A DNA stretch of 64,000 nt, taken from contig OZ025208.1 in NCBI GenBank assembly GCA_964019055.1, forward strand, positions 5,220,453 through 5,284,452. Reading direction: 5' to 3'. Positions 1 through 11,470 of this stretch are shown one piece after another (within the stretch, counting starts at the first letter, position 1; every line of letters begins with the position of its first letter). This DNA comes from Anthopleura xanthogrammica (taxonomy: Eukaryota; Cnidaria; Anthozoa; Actiniaria; Actiniidae). The notes below the pieces were generated by a model. That model was not told the origin of the DNA, did not search any database, and saw nothing but the letters and a program-made list of their open reading frames with translations. A program made the translations under genes and the position numbers.

Positions 1-287
1 CCAATACCAATTTTAGGTTGACGTCTAAGGATTGGGGAATTAGGCTGTAATATTAAGCAAAAAAAAGATTGAAATGAAATGATAGTATGTGCTGTATCAC
101 GAGTATACAGTAAGGTGTAATTTGGGAAAGATGATGAATGATGGTGGTGTCAATAGCTATTCACCACTTTCCATTCATCGGTTCGCTGATCAAACACAAA
201 GCATGCAGCCGAGGCTGCAAGGTTCAAAGTTGAATAACCCTTTGAAACTACCTTGGAGCCTCGATTGACCAGTGAAGCAATGTTTGG

Positions 288-380
288 AAAATGGAGAAAA
301 ATGATGGTGGTGGTGTTGATAAGATTGATGAGAGTGATGATGATGGTGGTGTTAATGGTGGTAATGGTGGTGATGAGATT
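288..380. repeat. GATGGTGGT-like simple repeat
   Basis: Imperfect trinucleotide-type repeat built from GATGATGGTGGT words. It produces open frames on both strands that look like low-complexity protein. It lies downstream (minus strand) of the last FNIP exon I can place, so I read it as intronic sequence. Confidence 0.6.
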
Positions 381-749
381 CAGCAGTGGTTTCACAGAGT
401 GGTTCTTCTTCCAAGGCTTCTGACAGAATGCATAAATGCTGATCCGCATCATCGACTTCATTCGGTACATAAATTGCCATTTTTGCCGCATAATCGGGAA
501 AACAAATCCTGCATAATTGAACTTTTTGAACTACATTCTGTCAGAAATCCTGTTCTTCCACTGAAGAGAATATAGAAGTTGATTTTCATTTTCATGACTC
601 TGAGAAAAACCCTTGAAGCACAGAAGATAACATACAAGCAATTCTACACAGGAGTTAGGAAGTGAATCATGGGACAGACACAGTGACACTGGTCAGACCG
701 ACTCAAGCACTCCCACCACTATGCCTCATGTGCAAGCTTCAATTCTTAC

Positions 750-3700
750 CTCTTCAGAAGGCTCTTCCTGTTTCTTGTTAAATCTGCTGTCAATACTTGT
801 GATCTGACTACGATGTAACCTTCTTTGGAAACTACCACATGGAGATGATGCAGGGGTATACAAGGATGTGACACTACCATGGCAACATAAGCCTGAAACA
901 ACACACAGGTATTACTAAGTCATTTCTTTCCAATCAGAATAATAAGAGTTTTTGGGGGGAGAACTTGTGAAATATTACAAATCGAAAGTTACTCAAACGT
1001 AAGCAATCATATTAATAAACAATTATTGGAGAATGAAATGAAAATCTACATCCTGCTGATTAAAATTTTTTTTAGTGGCATTTTTTAAATATTGAAATAA
1101 ATATAAAATTAATGAAGAAAAATTCACCCACGCACTGTGCGCTCTCAATAAGAATGCACCTCAACCAATCAGATAACAGATTTGACAGTTGTTTTAGTTA
1201 ATATGTTACAGTGGTCAAGACATCCCAGGGCTCAAAATAACAGCCGTTTAACAGTCAATGTCTGGCCAAATTTGGTACTTGACCGGTCAAATAAATGAAA
1301 AAAAAAATAAGATAAAATATCATATGCCGGACATCTTGACCAGCATATGACTGGCCGTAATTTTGAGTCCTGCATCCAAACAGCACATCTGTAAAAATAC
1401 TTACTGTCCAGTGATGCAGTAAAGCCACTATCATCCTCAGGTTCAATAGTAACTGAAGGTGTTATCTGAGGCACAGCTACAGGAGTGGAAGCATTGTCCT
1501 GCACTAGATGGGAATCTTTTGGACTGTTGCTTTGTGATGATAGTGAGACACAGTCACTCTCAATCCGACTGCCATCTTCTAGGATTGAGTCAACTTGACT
1601 TGCACTGCTCATAAAACTATCTGTATTCTCACTATGAATAGAGAAAAAATTTATTATTGTCTCATCATCATCATTCATCTGCCTTTGGGAACAGAAAATA
1701 ACTCGAAAAACACAACAGAAAAGACTTGATTGCCTAGGTTTAATAAATATTTATTATTTAATGGATTTTTTGCGTCATTTCTTGCACAATTCTCTTGATT
1801 TCAAAAACTCTTGAGCCTTTATGTTACATAAATCAGTAGCTGTGATTCCACGTGCACAAACCATTATTTATAAGTTAAAATGATTTATAATTCAATTTTT
1901 TTTCTTGTGGGGTAAACAATCAGAAATTGGAATATGAGTAAGATGAAAATAATTTTTTACTGCAATACAATATTTTGAGTTCATTCCTAAAAGTTACCTG
2001 CAGTTACTTGATACAGGCATGCGAGGGCGAAGAGAGAAGACTTTGGTCATTAACAACTGATGAGGTGATCTAACGAGTACAAAGCACGCACATTAATGCT
2101 TTTTATACAAATGTAATTAGAATCAAATCAAACAATCACTAATAAGATATTTAAAAAGAAGGCGGCACCTGGTCGTTAATCACTGGGTACTTCACCTTTC
2201 ATTGCTGGATATTTCCACAATCAAATTAATCTTTAAAGGGGACTTTGACAAAAATTCTGCTGAAACTTTCCTAGATAATCTTTAAGGGTCTAATAAACAC
2301 TGGTCAAAGTTTTTTCTTGATATTCCAATGGGAAGTATTATATTTTTGCGAATCTTTAAAGTAGTCTGTGACGTCATTTACTCAAAACCAAACATCGCTC
2401 CATACATTTCTCTGTATTTTGTGATCAAAATTTCCACTAGTTTCATCCTCAGTATTGAAGAAAAGACACGACAAAATCAATTCTAATCACGAGTAATGTA
2501 AGTTAAGTCCATCAGCTTTCCTTTGGGCTTCATAGAAATTAAAAAAACAAGAAGTTATTTACAAAGAAATGTATGGAGCAATGCTTAGGAAGATTTGCAA
2601 AAATATAATACTTCCGATTCAAATATTGAGAAAAAAATTTAACCAGTGATTTTTAGACCCTTAAAGATTATTCTAGGAAAGTTTCAGCTGAATTGAATTT
2701 TGAGTGATTTTTGTCTGTCCCTTATGAGATGTACTAGTGAATGTAAACTGCTATGTGGTAATAATACCTTACGAGGTGTACTAGTGAATGTAAACTGCTA
2801 TGTGGTAATAATACCTTATGAGATGTACTAGTGAATGTAAACTGCTATGTGTTAATAATACCTTATGAGATGTACTTTGACTGTTGATCCCTTGTATGTC
2901 ATAGCTACTGATCCAAATATCATTTCTCCCAACATCGTGGAGTCACTGCTTGTTCGTCGATGCTGGAATATAGATTGGAAATAAATTTATAATTTACAAG
3001 GATTTATATTAAAATGTACACAAGCATATTCTCTTGAAACATTGCCTGATTTTATGCCAAAAAGGGTCTGGGACCTACTGTAGCTACATGTATTGTTTTC
3101 CTAGACGGAATAATGCTATGCATCAGTTACATGCATGCCAGTATATGCTTAAGAACACTATTGTATATACTGTCTTGTTTTTAAAGAAATTTACACATTA
3201 AGAAGACTCTTTATGAAATTTCAGAAAAATGTAGATCAGAATTTGTTCTAAATTTGAGATCAACCAGAAGATTGTAAATTATTAGTTAAATTAATCCTTT
3301 TGTCAGCAGTTGTTTTCACAAACAGTGCTCACTTACACAGTTCCAATGCCAAACCATTATTATTATTACTCAGTTTTATAAAACACCTGCCATTTTGGAT
3401 TTTTATCCAATCTTTCTCTCTCTGAAAACAGCTGGCAATATCCAGAATAATAATTCAAAAACATTACTTCATACCAGTTTCTTCTTGATTGGAGTACCAC
3501 TATTTCCATGGCTGTGGTCTGGTTTTCTTGGAGCAGCTTTGCCATTCACTTTATCATGCTGTTTGCCTTGGGATGTATCCTATCATAGTGAGGATAATTA
3601 TCATAAGTATGATTAAATATAATTTATTTATCTTGTAGCCCATAAACTATTAAAAATTTTCTAAAGTGCTTAACAGTCCAAAATCCTACATAATGGTAAT

Positions 3701-6107
3701 GTTAAAAGTGGTAAAATGTAGTACTTAAATAATAAAAATAATAATAATGGTCATATATGTACATGGAGTTAATATTAAGTATGTGACCAATAAAAATGAC
3801 TGTTGAGAAAACCGGTTTTGGGGGGGGGGGGGGGTACGTTTCATGTCAGTGGAAAAAAACAGCATGTGGGATAATGACAGCATGTGGGATAATGACAGCA
3901 TGGAATATTGACAAAATGCAATATTAATGCTTCAGGAACCAATCAGAACACTTGATCACAGCACTGTCTACAGTAAGTCAATACAGTAAGTCCCTTGCTA
4001 GAGAAATCTTCCCAAAAAAATACAGAAAAAAATGTATTCCTTTCTTTTGTCTTGTATTTAGTTCTTTCTCCAAGACAAAGGAATTGTATTTTTCCAAATG
4101 ATGTCCATATATATACATGTCCCTGCAGTTGGAGACTCGGGAAATCCCCTTAAAAGCATTAGTGCTAATTATAAAGCAAGTATTGCTCAAGCCAAGGTCT
4201 TATGATTTGCCATTACAAATCCCTTACATTTGGGAACTTGTAATAATGGATCTTTTAAGTTTGGGTCTAATGTTTTTCCCATTTCAGATCACATGACATT
4301 CTCTTGAGAATAAGATTCTTTGTTTGAGTTGTATCCATATTCATGTGTCTTCTCATGTGCAACCATTAAAAAAAGAAACAATATTCTTGGGAATGACATG
4401 TGATCTGAAATAGGAAAACATTATGCCCAAGCTAGAAAAAAAAAAATTTTATTGGTAGTTTTACAGTCCCACGCACAGTCCATGATTTCATCATTACCTG
4501 TGTTCTTTCTTCCTGTATCTGCTTAGCAACCTTAGAGTCATACAGCAGGGTTTTCCCTTTACGGTCACAGTCTTTAAATACCAATACTCGGATCTGGGTA
4601 GCATCTAAATCTGGGAATATCCTATTGAAATATATATACAATAAAAATATGGTCATAATACAATAAAGTAGATATTATTTTTAAAACATTCATGTTTCTT
4701 ATAAGTTCCTAGGTGATATGTCAGCAATTTAGCTTTCGCACTTATTTGGGACACTTTTCACTCACACACACGTCACTACTGATACATTCGATATTCTAAG
4801 GACTTCACAACTATGTTACTTATAATTTTCAAGGATGAATCAGAAAGGTACGTGTAGCTGTGCCTTTGAACCAAAGCTAGATGAATGGTGAGCATGCAAT
4901 GATAGACACCTTTTTATTAAACACCTTGTACAATTATTCGCATGTCTCTATCATTGCAAATGTTCGACTCCCTTCAATGCATAGGCACAGCTACCTTTCA
5001 AGATGGTGCAGGGAACTGTGAAAGGGACTATAAATGATCCCAAATTAGTATTGTTGTCTCATAAAATATAATTTTTCAATTTTTTAAATTATTTAGAGTT
5101 GTCACAAACTTTTTATTAGTCTTAATTAAAATAGATGTCAACATTTTCATTTATTTCATGTATTTTGACTTCCTGTTTATGTCATCAAAAATGAAAGTAA
5201 AAATATGACAAAAATGTCAAACACTAAACAAAGGAACTTTGAAGAAAAAGTTTTGCAGTCAAGTCCATAATAGGTAAAAAAGATTAGCATTGTAACAGTA
5301 TTACTTATAGGTAATTACAATAATAATAATGACATTTATGAAAAAGTTAGAACATTGAAAATATTTTCCTCAAAAAAACTTTCATAAAAAATAAGCATGA
5401 ACTACGATATTTTAAATTAATGTTACGAAGGTTTATATATTATTTTCTTTCCACAAGGAACTTACAGTTCCTTGTAAACTCAAATTCTACTATAAGCTTA
5501 AATCAGACAATTACAAATGCAGTACATTTGCATATTGTTATCGAATGTTTAAAGCTTGAATCATGTCCAAAAGTACGACAACGGTTAAAAAAAATATTTG
5601 TTTGCCTCAGTCAAAATATTTTCAGGAGAATTTCAAAGAGACACCAGAGCAGGGAAACCAAGGAAGGAAGAAGACTGATTTAAGGAAAGATTCATTCTTA
5701 TGTTATGAGAACGAATTGAACACGAAGTCACGAACACCCGTTAAACAGCGGACGGTTGAACTACACTAACAGAAATTCACTCTGTCATTTTTAAGATCAA
5801 AATTTGTATTTTGAAGAAGAAAATATATTTTAGGACAACAAACTTACCCTCCAGAAGTCAGTGGTAATTCTGTTCCACTGCTAAATGAAGAAAGAAATAT
5901 AATCGATTAGTATGTGGAAGACTGGAAGGTCTTTCACGTTTGCCAGCCCAGACGTTCAAGTTGAAACGATGTCACAAACCTCTTGCAATCAAAGCACATT
6001 TTAAAACAACTCGAAATCAAAAAAGCCTGAAAGTACACTTACACATCACTTTCAAGGATCTTTTTTCCAGTTTTTCGAGAATTAAAGGAAAAGATTTTCG
6101 AAAGCAT
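750..6107 (-). CDS. FNIP: Folliculin-interacting protein (FNIP1/2-like), 5' part, eight exons
   Basis: FNIP binds folliculin (FLCN) and AMPK at the lysosome; FLCN-FNIP acts as a GAP for RagC/D in mTORC1 and TFEB/TFE3 control. Coding exons on the minus strand, all with GT-AG borders and compatible phases: 6043-6107 (ATG at 6107), 5848-5880, 4498-4621, 3475-3579, 2862-2962, 1998-2069, 1405-1682, 750-892. They encode about 307 residues. Recognition rests on three blocks in the family's order: [18 protein letters not shown], then [18 protein letters not shown], then [12 protein letters not shown], followed by a basic [13 protein letters not shown] segment. The 1405-1682 exon is acidic and serine-rich and less conserved. 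The longin/DENN core and C-terminus should lie left of position 1, so the gene is partial here. I found no convincing next exon between 1 and 749. Confidence 0.93.
2235..2732. mobile_element. MITE-like inverted-repeat element in FNIP intron
   Basis: The left end AAAGGGGACTTTGACAAAAA pairs with the right end around 2707-2732, and the interior is also self-complementary (for example GAAACTTTCCTAGATAATCT against its reverse complement near 2665-2690). No ORF. It lies in the intron between exons 2862-2962 and 1998-2069; its right end abuts the tandem repeat at 2720. Confidence 0.7.
2720..2874. repeat. 47-bp tandem repeat spanning an FNIP 5' splice site
   Basis: Three 47-bp units start at 2720, 2767 and 2814; a fourth, truncated copy at 2861 is the true exon/intron border. 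On the minus strand the copies at 2767, 2814 and 2861 each carry AAG|GTATTATTA, so the donor site is present three times. The copy at 2720 has lost the GT. Confidence 0.85.
4843..5030. mobile_element. MITE-like inverted repeat (family A)
   Basis: Arms with GAAAGGTA..TAGCTGTGCCTTTGAA and its imperfect complement (TAGGCACAGCTACCTTTC) flank a short spacer, followed by GGGAACTGTGAAAGGGAC. The same family recurs at 15624-15854. Noncoding; intronic in FNIP. Confidence 0.65.
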
Positions 6108-6182
6108 GGTGATATTATCCAACCAAATTTCATCGTTTCTCTCCACTGGAACACGTACGTCTCTTGGTGTAATGGCCGACCC

Positions 6183-6250
6183 GTCACATGACGGAAGAAA
6201 ACAGAAAGAATTTACTCGCTGATTGGCTGCAGTTTGGCGCGAAAACCAAT
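6183..6250 (-). promoter_or_regulatory. FNIP promoter: CLEAR-like box, E2F site, CCAAT
   Basis: GTCACATGAC (6183-6192) is a palindromic E-box of the CLEAR/M-box type bound by MiT/TFE factors, 76 bp upstream of the FNIP ATG. TTTGGCGCGAAAA (6233-6245) is a near-perfect palindromic E2F site, with CCAAT boxes at 6222-6226 (inverted) and 6246-6250. Assigning these to FNIP rests on position and strand. Confidence 0.6.
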
Positions 6251-6960
6251 TCCTTTGATTTGATTGGCTGGTTCATTGAACCGCGTGCACATCATGTACA
6301 CGGACTAAATCTAGTGACTAGCGCGTGATTCCTAGACCAGAAGACAAGGGTGGATAGCTTTACCTTTCACGTATATCCACCTCCCTTACTTCCTCAACCA
6401 TGGTCATAAGATCTACCACCTAAAAGTAATTTATATTTTTAACCATTATTTCTGGTTTGTAGCACAACGTTTTGATCATTTTGTTTTAATAAACAGACGA
6501 CATATACATTATGGCATTAGAAAAATATTGTTTGTTAAATCGTGCCATCGTTTCTTTGTTTTAATCGTTTGTGTTCTTGAACTCTGCCCTCAGCAGTTTA
6601 TTCTTGTATTTGGCTGACAAGCTTGCGAAACTGATATTTTGTTAGGGACAAGATCACGGGACATATTTGGTCATATTAAAGTCCAATATATTGCGGAAAG
6701 TTTGATGGAGCCTTACAAATGCAAGAAAAACCTACATCTTTAGAGATAAATGCTTTATCTAAAACGGCTATTTCCGACCGTGACAATAAAAATAACGCCA
6801 CAGGGTTCTTGAACTTTTGTAGCCCAATTTTTTCCTTTCGCACCAAGGGCCACAGGACTCAAGTTTTTTAATCCAATTCAAAACTCCTACAATGCCAAGT
6901 TTTAGGTAAAAAGTAAGGGGTAAAAAGTAATTTTTTCCTTTCGCACCAAGGGCCACAGGA

Positions 6961-7022
6961 ATCGAAGGGGCGGAGGGGTGGAGGGGTGGAGGGGTGGAGG
7001 GGTGGAGGGGTGGAGGGGCGGA
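6961..7022 (+). repeat. G-rich 10-bp minisatellite
   Basis: About six copies of a GGAGGGGTGG-type unit. The runs of four G at regular spacing could form a G-quadruplex. The 6308-7496 interval between FNIP and the next gene otherwise holds only a 30-bp duplicated segment (near 6827 and 6929) and no gene I can support. Confidence 0.75.
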
Positions 7023-7496
7023 GTCAGGGTTACAACAGGGTTTAAGGTGTTAAAAATAAATTACATTCAACATAAAAGAAAATAAGGATTTTATTGTTGT
7101 AGGCAAGGGGGCAACATTTCTTTTTTTAGTTTTTGCCTGCATGCTCAGGTGTGAGCTGGTAATAATTAAAGTAATGGCACAATAAATAACTGATGACGCA
7201 GCCAATCAGAGCATGTACCTTGTTTATATACCAAAGATTGTTTATCTTCCCACTCCAATCCCACTTGAGTTTCTGCTAATTTCATAATAAATAGACACAC
7301 TTTTACGACTTTTACACAAGTTTATTAGAACTGTTATTCCTCCTTTTTTAAATTGATATAAAATTCACACATTCCCATTTTGAAACATGACATTTTTCTG
7401 TTATTTATCAAAACATTTTCTTGTGAAAATCATGTCTCTCAGGAACTTTATGAAATTTAGATTGCATGCTGTTAAGGTGCAATCTATATATTCACT

Positions 7497-10366
7497 TTAC
7501 TTGAGTTTCTTAGCCTGCAAGAAGAGAAATAACAAATATGAATTAGAGTAGAAAATTATAATAAGTAATAATAACCCCAAAGCTTATGGTGTAAGTGACA
7601 TCTAAAAAAAAAACATTCCTACCCCATGGGCTTGAATTTTTTTTAAAAGGAGAAAATATTCTGGCAATATTGTGGATGCAGAAGTCATCCGAGGGAAATC
7701 ACTGGTGGATCCAGGGGGAGGGTTGAGGGGGTTGCGATCTTCCCTATGAGAATTTAGATTATTTTTCTTATTAAACAGAATGACTGATGAAAAATTCTGA
7801 ATTATTTTGAAATTTTTCACCTGAGATGCTCATAAAGCAGTATGGTATAGACCCCTTGCAGTACGTCGGAGTAGCTCAATTTAGAGGACAAAACAATAGG
7901 TTAAGTCTCAGGAGATTGAAATTCTTTTGTTTTGACTTCCAAATTGAACTGCTTTGATGTCACATGAAAGGGGTCTATTGCACTATGCATGATAAAGAGG
8001 TTCCTGTAGTTGAAACATGTCATGTCAAAATGGGCCAAAGAGGGCCAATTTGCCATCATAAATACAACCCCCTGTTAAAAATAATACTTGATCTGCCACT
8101 GAAAATGAGTGATACTTCCCCTGATGCAACATTTTAGAGGGAGTTGGGAGGTGGTCCAGATAAACTAATATTTATCGAAGTAACAATATTTGTCAAAGAA
8201 ATATTTGTATAATGATCATCCAGGTGGATAAACTAATAAACTAATGTCGTAACATTTAAGTTGAAAGTCTGGTTCAGACACTGAATTATTGAACATGAGA
8301 AGATAATATAGAACGATCTGAAAGAAAAGGTCCCTGCCTGCCATCAGATCCTGCATCCAATGTGTAAATATTTAGCCTTATAGTATTTAAATGTGACATG
8401 TTGGCTGTACATACAAATAATAACACTAGATGATATATGATTCAAATGGTTATAAATGCATGCATATGGCCAATCTCGCCACATGGGCATAGAGGGTGAT
8501 GATGGTATAGGTCAATCAAATTAATCTTCATCCCTGTATAAATATCGAGTCTCCCTAAATGTCGAGTGTCGAGTGTCGAGGGTAGCATGTCGAGGGTCGA
8601 GGGTATGAAGTCGAGGGTCGAGGGTATGAAGTCGAGGGTAGGAATATATAGTTTGGATGATGTAAAAATATAGGAAAAATAGATAACATAATTTAGTTAA
8701 TTTAGAATTTTTACTGTATGGTATCGAAAAAATGGAGTCAAATGCAGTTAAAAAAATACTAAAATACTATATTGGAATTAATATCTTTAGTATGAATAAA
8801 AATGAATTGTTTGTGTTAAAACTATTATAATCTTGTACTGGAGATTTTTCAGGGGATCTTTTACATTACGACTGAGTATGGGAATAAGAATATATAAACT
8901 GTAAGGATGAATTTTACAACTCTCATAATTTGCTTTCTTTATTTTTGTAATTAGATTTGTTATCTGACAACCATGCAAGCAATTTGACCCAAGTCAGATA
9001 TCTGGTCTGGTATCATAAATACTGATTCCGATGAATAAACAACAAGAAAAACTACGAAATACTGTATGTAAAAGTTACAGTATTCTGTTTTAATTTTCTT
9101 ACGCTATCATTTATCACTTTTATTCAAAAGGCATGTTCTATGTTTGATTTCTTGTTTGATTCTAACTTTGATTTTATTCTGTGACAATTCCGTCATCCGG
9201 CGACGATTTAACCGTGATTGAGTCGGATAACAAATTTACGCAATCTAAGTAACACTGTAAAGTGATCGTGTTTAGAAGAGAGAGCTGGACGTGTTTCATC
9301 TTGCTCTATGGCATTTATAACTACCGTATAATAGTTCCAAGTCGAAATGTGATCTACTGTTCCATTTAAGTTAGCTTCTACGCAGCGTTCATGAATATTC
9401 TATATTTACGATCGTGACTGAGTACTTTGTCAATCAGGTTTAGTACATTGCAGAAAGGTTTGACTTTATAAATATGAAATGGTGAATCTCTGATCAAACT
9501 CGGAACTATTAGGGACACTGATCCTTTTCATATTAGTAAATTCACAAATTTCGTTTCAAGAATTGCTTTGAAGCCGTTTACTCCCAAGTGTTCGCGGCAA
9601 CTAAATGTTAGCGCGGCTGACGATAAATTCTAAATTAACTAAATTATGTTATCTATTTTTCCTATATTTTTACATTATCCAAACTATATATTCCTACCCT
9701 CGACTTCATACCCTCGACCCTCGACTTCATACCCTCGACCCTCGACATGCTACCCTCGACACTCGACACTCGACATTTAGGGAGACTCATAAATATCTTA
9801 TCTAGAACACTTTTCTTTCCTGACTACAAATATTTTTGGTATAAATCACTGAAGTCGAATTACAAGGTGTTCGTGTTTTGGAAATCAAATACTGAACTAT
9901 GATAAGCTTAATGTAAATTAAATTAACTTACAGCATTTTGAGTACAAGATTTGAATGCCTGGAATTCCTGTTCACAAACATGTTTGGTAATGTTTTGTTT
10001 TCTTGTCACACAGGCAACATAAACAGAGGCCTGAGGAAAAAATAACATCCATTTGACTAAAGTTTTAAATATAAAAGTAGGGTCTTTCTAAAGATAATAT
10101 CTCTGTTATAGTTTTCGATGAACTTTAGCGAAATTCAAGTACCAGGGATGAACCATACTGGCCAATGACCAAATCCCCAGTCAAATTTTTCCTATGCAAA
10201 ATTGTAAGCACATCCCATTTTATTATAGAACCCCAGAAAATATTTATTTAGAAAATATATTTAGAAGTTTTGCAAATACCTCCGTGCTGCACTCAGCTAA
10301 CAACCTACTGAATCCAGAAAATCTCTTCCTTGCATTCTGAAGTGATCGCAAGTTCTTTGAATTCAT
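7497..10366 (-). CDS. NDUFAF8: NDUFAF8-like complex I assembly factor (twin CX9C)
   Basis: NDUFAF8 is a small mitochondrial intermembrane-space protein that stabilises NDUFAF5 during complex I assembly. Three coding exons: 10280-10366 (29 codons from ATG), 9932-10030 (33 codons) and a tiny terminal exon 7497-7514 coding AKKLK plus stop; 67 residues in all. Borders are GAG|GTATTT, TTTTCCTCAG|GCC, GCT|GTAAGT and CTTCTTGCAG|GCT, all phase 0. The cysteines form two CX9C pairs: C-STEASVYVA-C and C-EQEFQAFKS-C, followed by basic AAKKLK. The second pair and tail match the vertebrate protein best. It is shorter at the N-terminus than a typical matrix precursor, as expected for Mia40-imported proteins. 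Intron 2 is about 2.4 kb and holds a transposon and a MITE. Confidence 0.85.
7846..7978. mobile_element. TAGACCCCTTGCA MITE, copy 1
   Basis: Ends TAGACCCCTTGCA and AAAGGGGTCTA, with inner arms around CAGCTCAATTTGGAGG-like sequence, about 133 bp, flanked by TA. Noncoding. First of at least eight copies in the window. Confidence 0.8.
8547..9788. mobile_element. Non-autonomous DNA transposon, 164-bp TIRs, 9-bp TSD
   Basis: Left arm 8547-8710 and right arm 9625-9788 are reverse complements over 164 bp with a single mismatch that I could see. Outer ends are GAGTCTCCCTAAATGTCGAG; the arms contain subterminal repeats of TCGAGGGT and TATGAAGTCGAGGGT. The element is flanked by a perfect direct repeat ATAAATATC (8538-8546, 9789-9797). 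The 0.9-kb interior is AT-rich with no transposase. Long TIRs starting GAG and a 9-bp duplication are typical of Mutator-like elements; that superfamily call is inference. It sits in intron 2 of the NDUFAF8-like gene. Confidence 0.88.
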
Positions 10367-11470
10367 TGTTATTCTTCCATTTACAAAATTTATCAACTCT
10401 CCTACGCTTCCAGCTTAGCTACAACAACCATTTCATAACGTCCGCCATCTTGATCAACTATTACATGTAAAGCATCCTGGGTATACGAGAATGAACCGGA
10501 AACAAAATTATGAAAAATCCAAAACCGGAAACAAACCCAGACATACCAATCACTCAACATTTATCTGGCTTTCGATTCATATCAGTTGAGCAAGCTGTCT
10601 TTCAAACACCTGAAGTAGGATCGCGATAAAAACGTCATATATTGCATGCAAGAAATGGCATGGTTGTAAAAATTATCACAGAAGATTTTCAAATTTACTG
10701 TCGAATTCTACCAGATCCTGAAGGACGTTTCCCTGAGTTTTCACGAGTCTGAGATGTTGTAAAGCACCCCTGCCATTTCAGACCAAGCGTAGAAAAAAGC
10801 CCGAAAAAGCTCCTCTGCATGGTTCTGGAGCCCAGTGGTGTGATTTCACACGCCATTTGTACCACCAAACGATGGTCAAAGTTCATTTGATATATAAACT
10901 CGATGTCTTTCATGATCCTTTGGTATTAGATGTCTAGATAATTTTTTTTTTTTTCATAACACAAGCAAACATTTAAAAGTCATTAACACTCGTTAACAAT
11001 TTTTTCATCATTGAATAATTGATACAAGTATTCCGTGGTTGACTCAGACCAAAATATGTATTACCAATGTTTATGAAGAAATTTTAGTTATTGTTTTTAC
11101 TGCGAGCTGATTGGTTGGATATCGACATAAGCCCCTCCCCTCGGCAATTATCGATGTGAATAGACTTGAAGTGAACACATCACAGTGTGAAAACTTGTTA
11201 TCAGCAGTGGCACTTTGTTAGAAAGAAAATTATTGTGGGACGTTTTAAGAATACCATGGCTAAATTACGGATCTGTACGGGAAGAAAATACCAAGTCAAT
11301 CGATGAATCTGAAGGAAATCATTCATTTTTTTCGTGCTGAGTCAGGGAAATCGCGAGCAAGGGAACTTTTGTTTGCCAAAGAAATTGTAAAGATTCTACA
11401 TCGTGATTACTTCGATATCTTGTGTGAAGTTTCATTATCGTAATATAACTGTACTTTGTAGTTCCAGACG
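10367..11470. other. Intergenic, probable divergent promoter region
   Basis: Separates the minus-strand NDUFAF8-like gene from the plus-strand receptor gene. I see no coding exon, tRNA or clear repeat other than short A/T runs (10941-10954). Confidence 0.5.

Noticed and set aside
480..575. Possible ninth FNIP exon after a TATATTCTCTTCAG acceptor
   Set aside because: The phase required by the preceding exon meets an in-frame TAG within ten codons, and no FNIP motif appears in the other frames.
1232..1404. Extension of the FNIP exon past 1405 (open frame continues)
   Set aside because: A GTAAGT donor at 1404 followed by a phase-matched exon at 892 explains the data better; the extra sequence is intronic read-through.
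9605..9805. ORF with repeated RLHTLDP
   Set aside because: Translation of the right terminal repeat of the 8547-9788 transposon.
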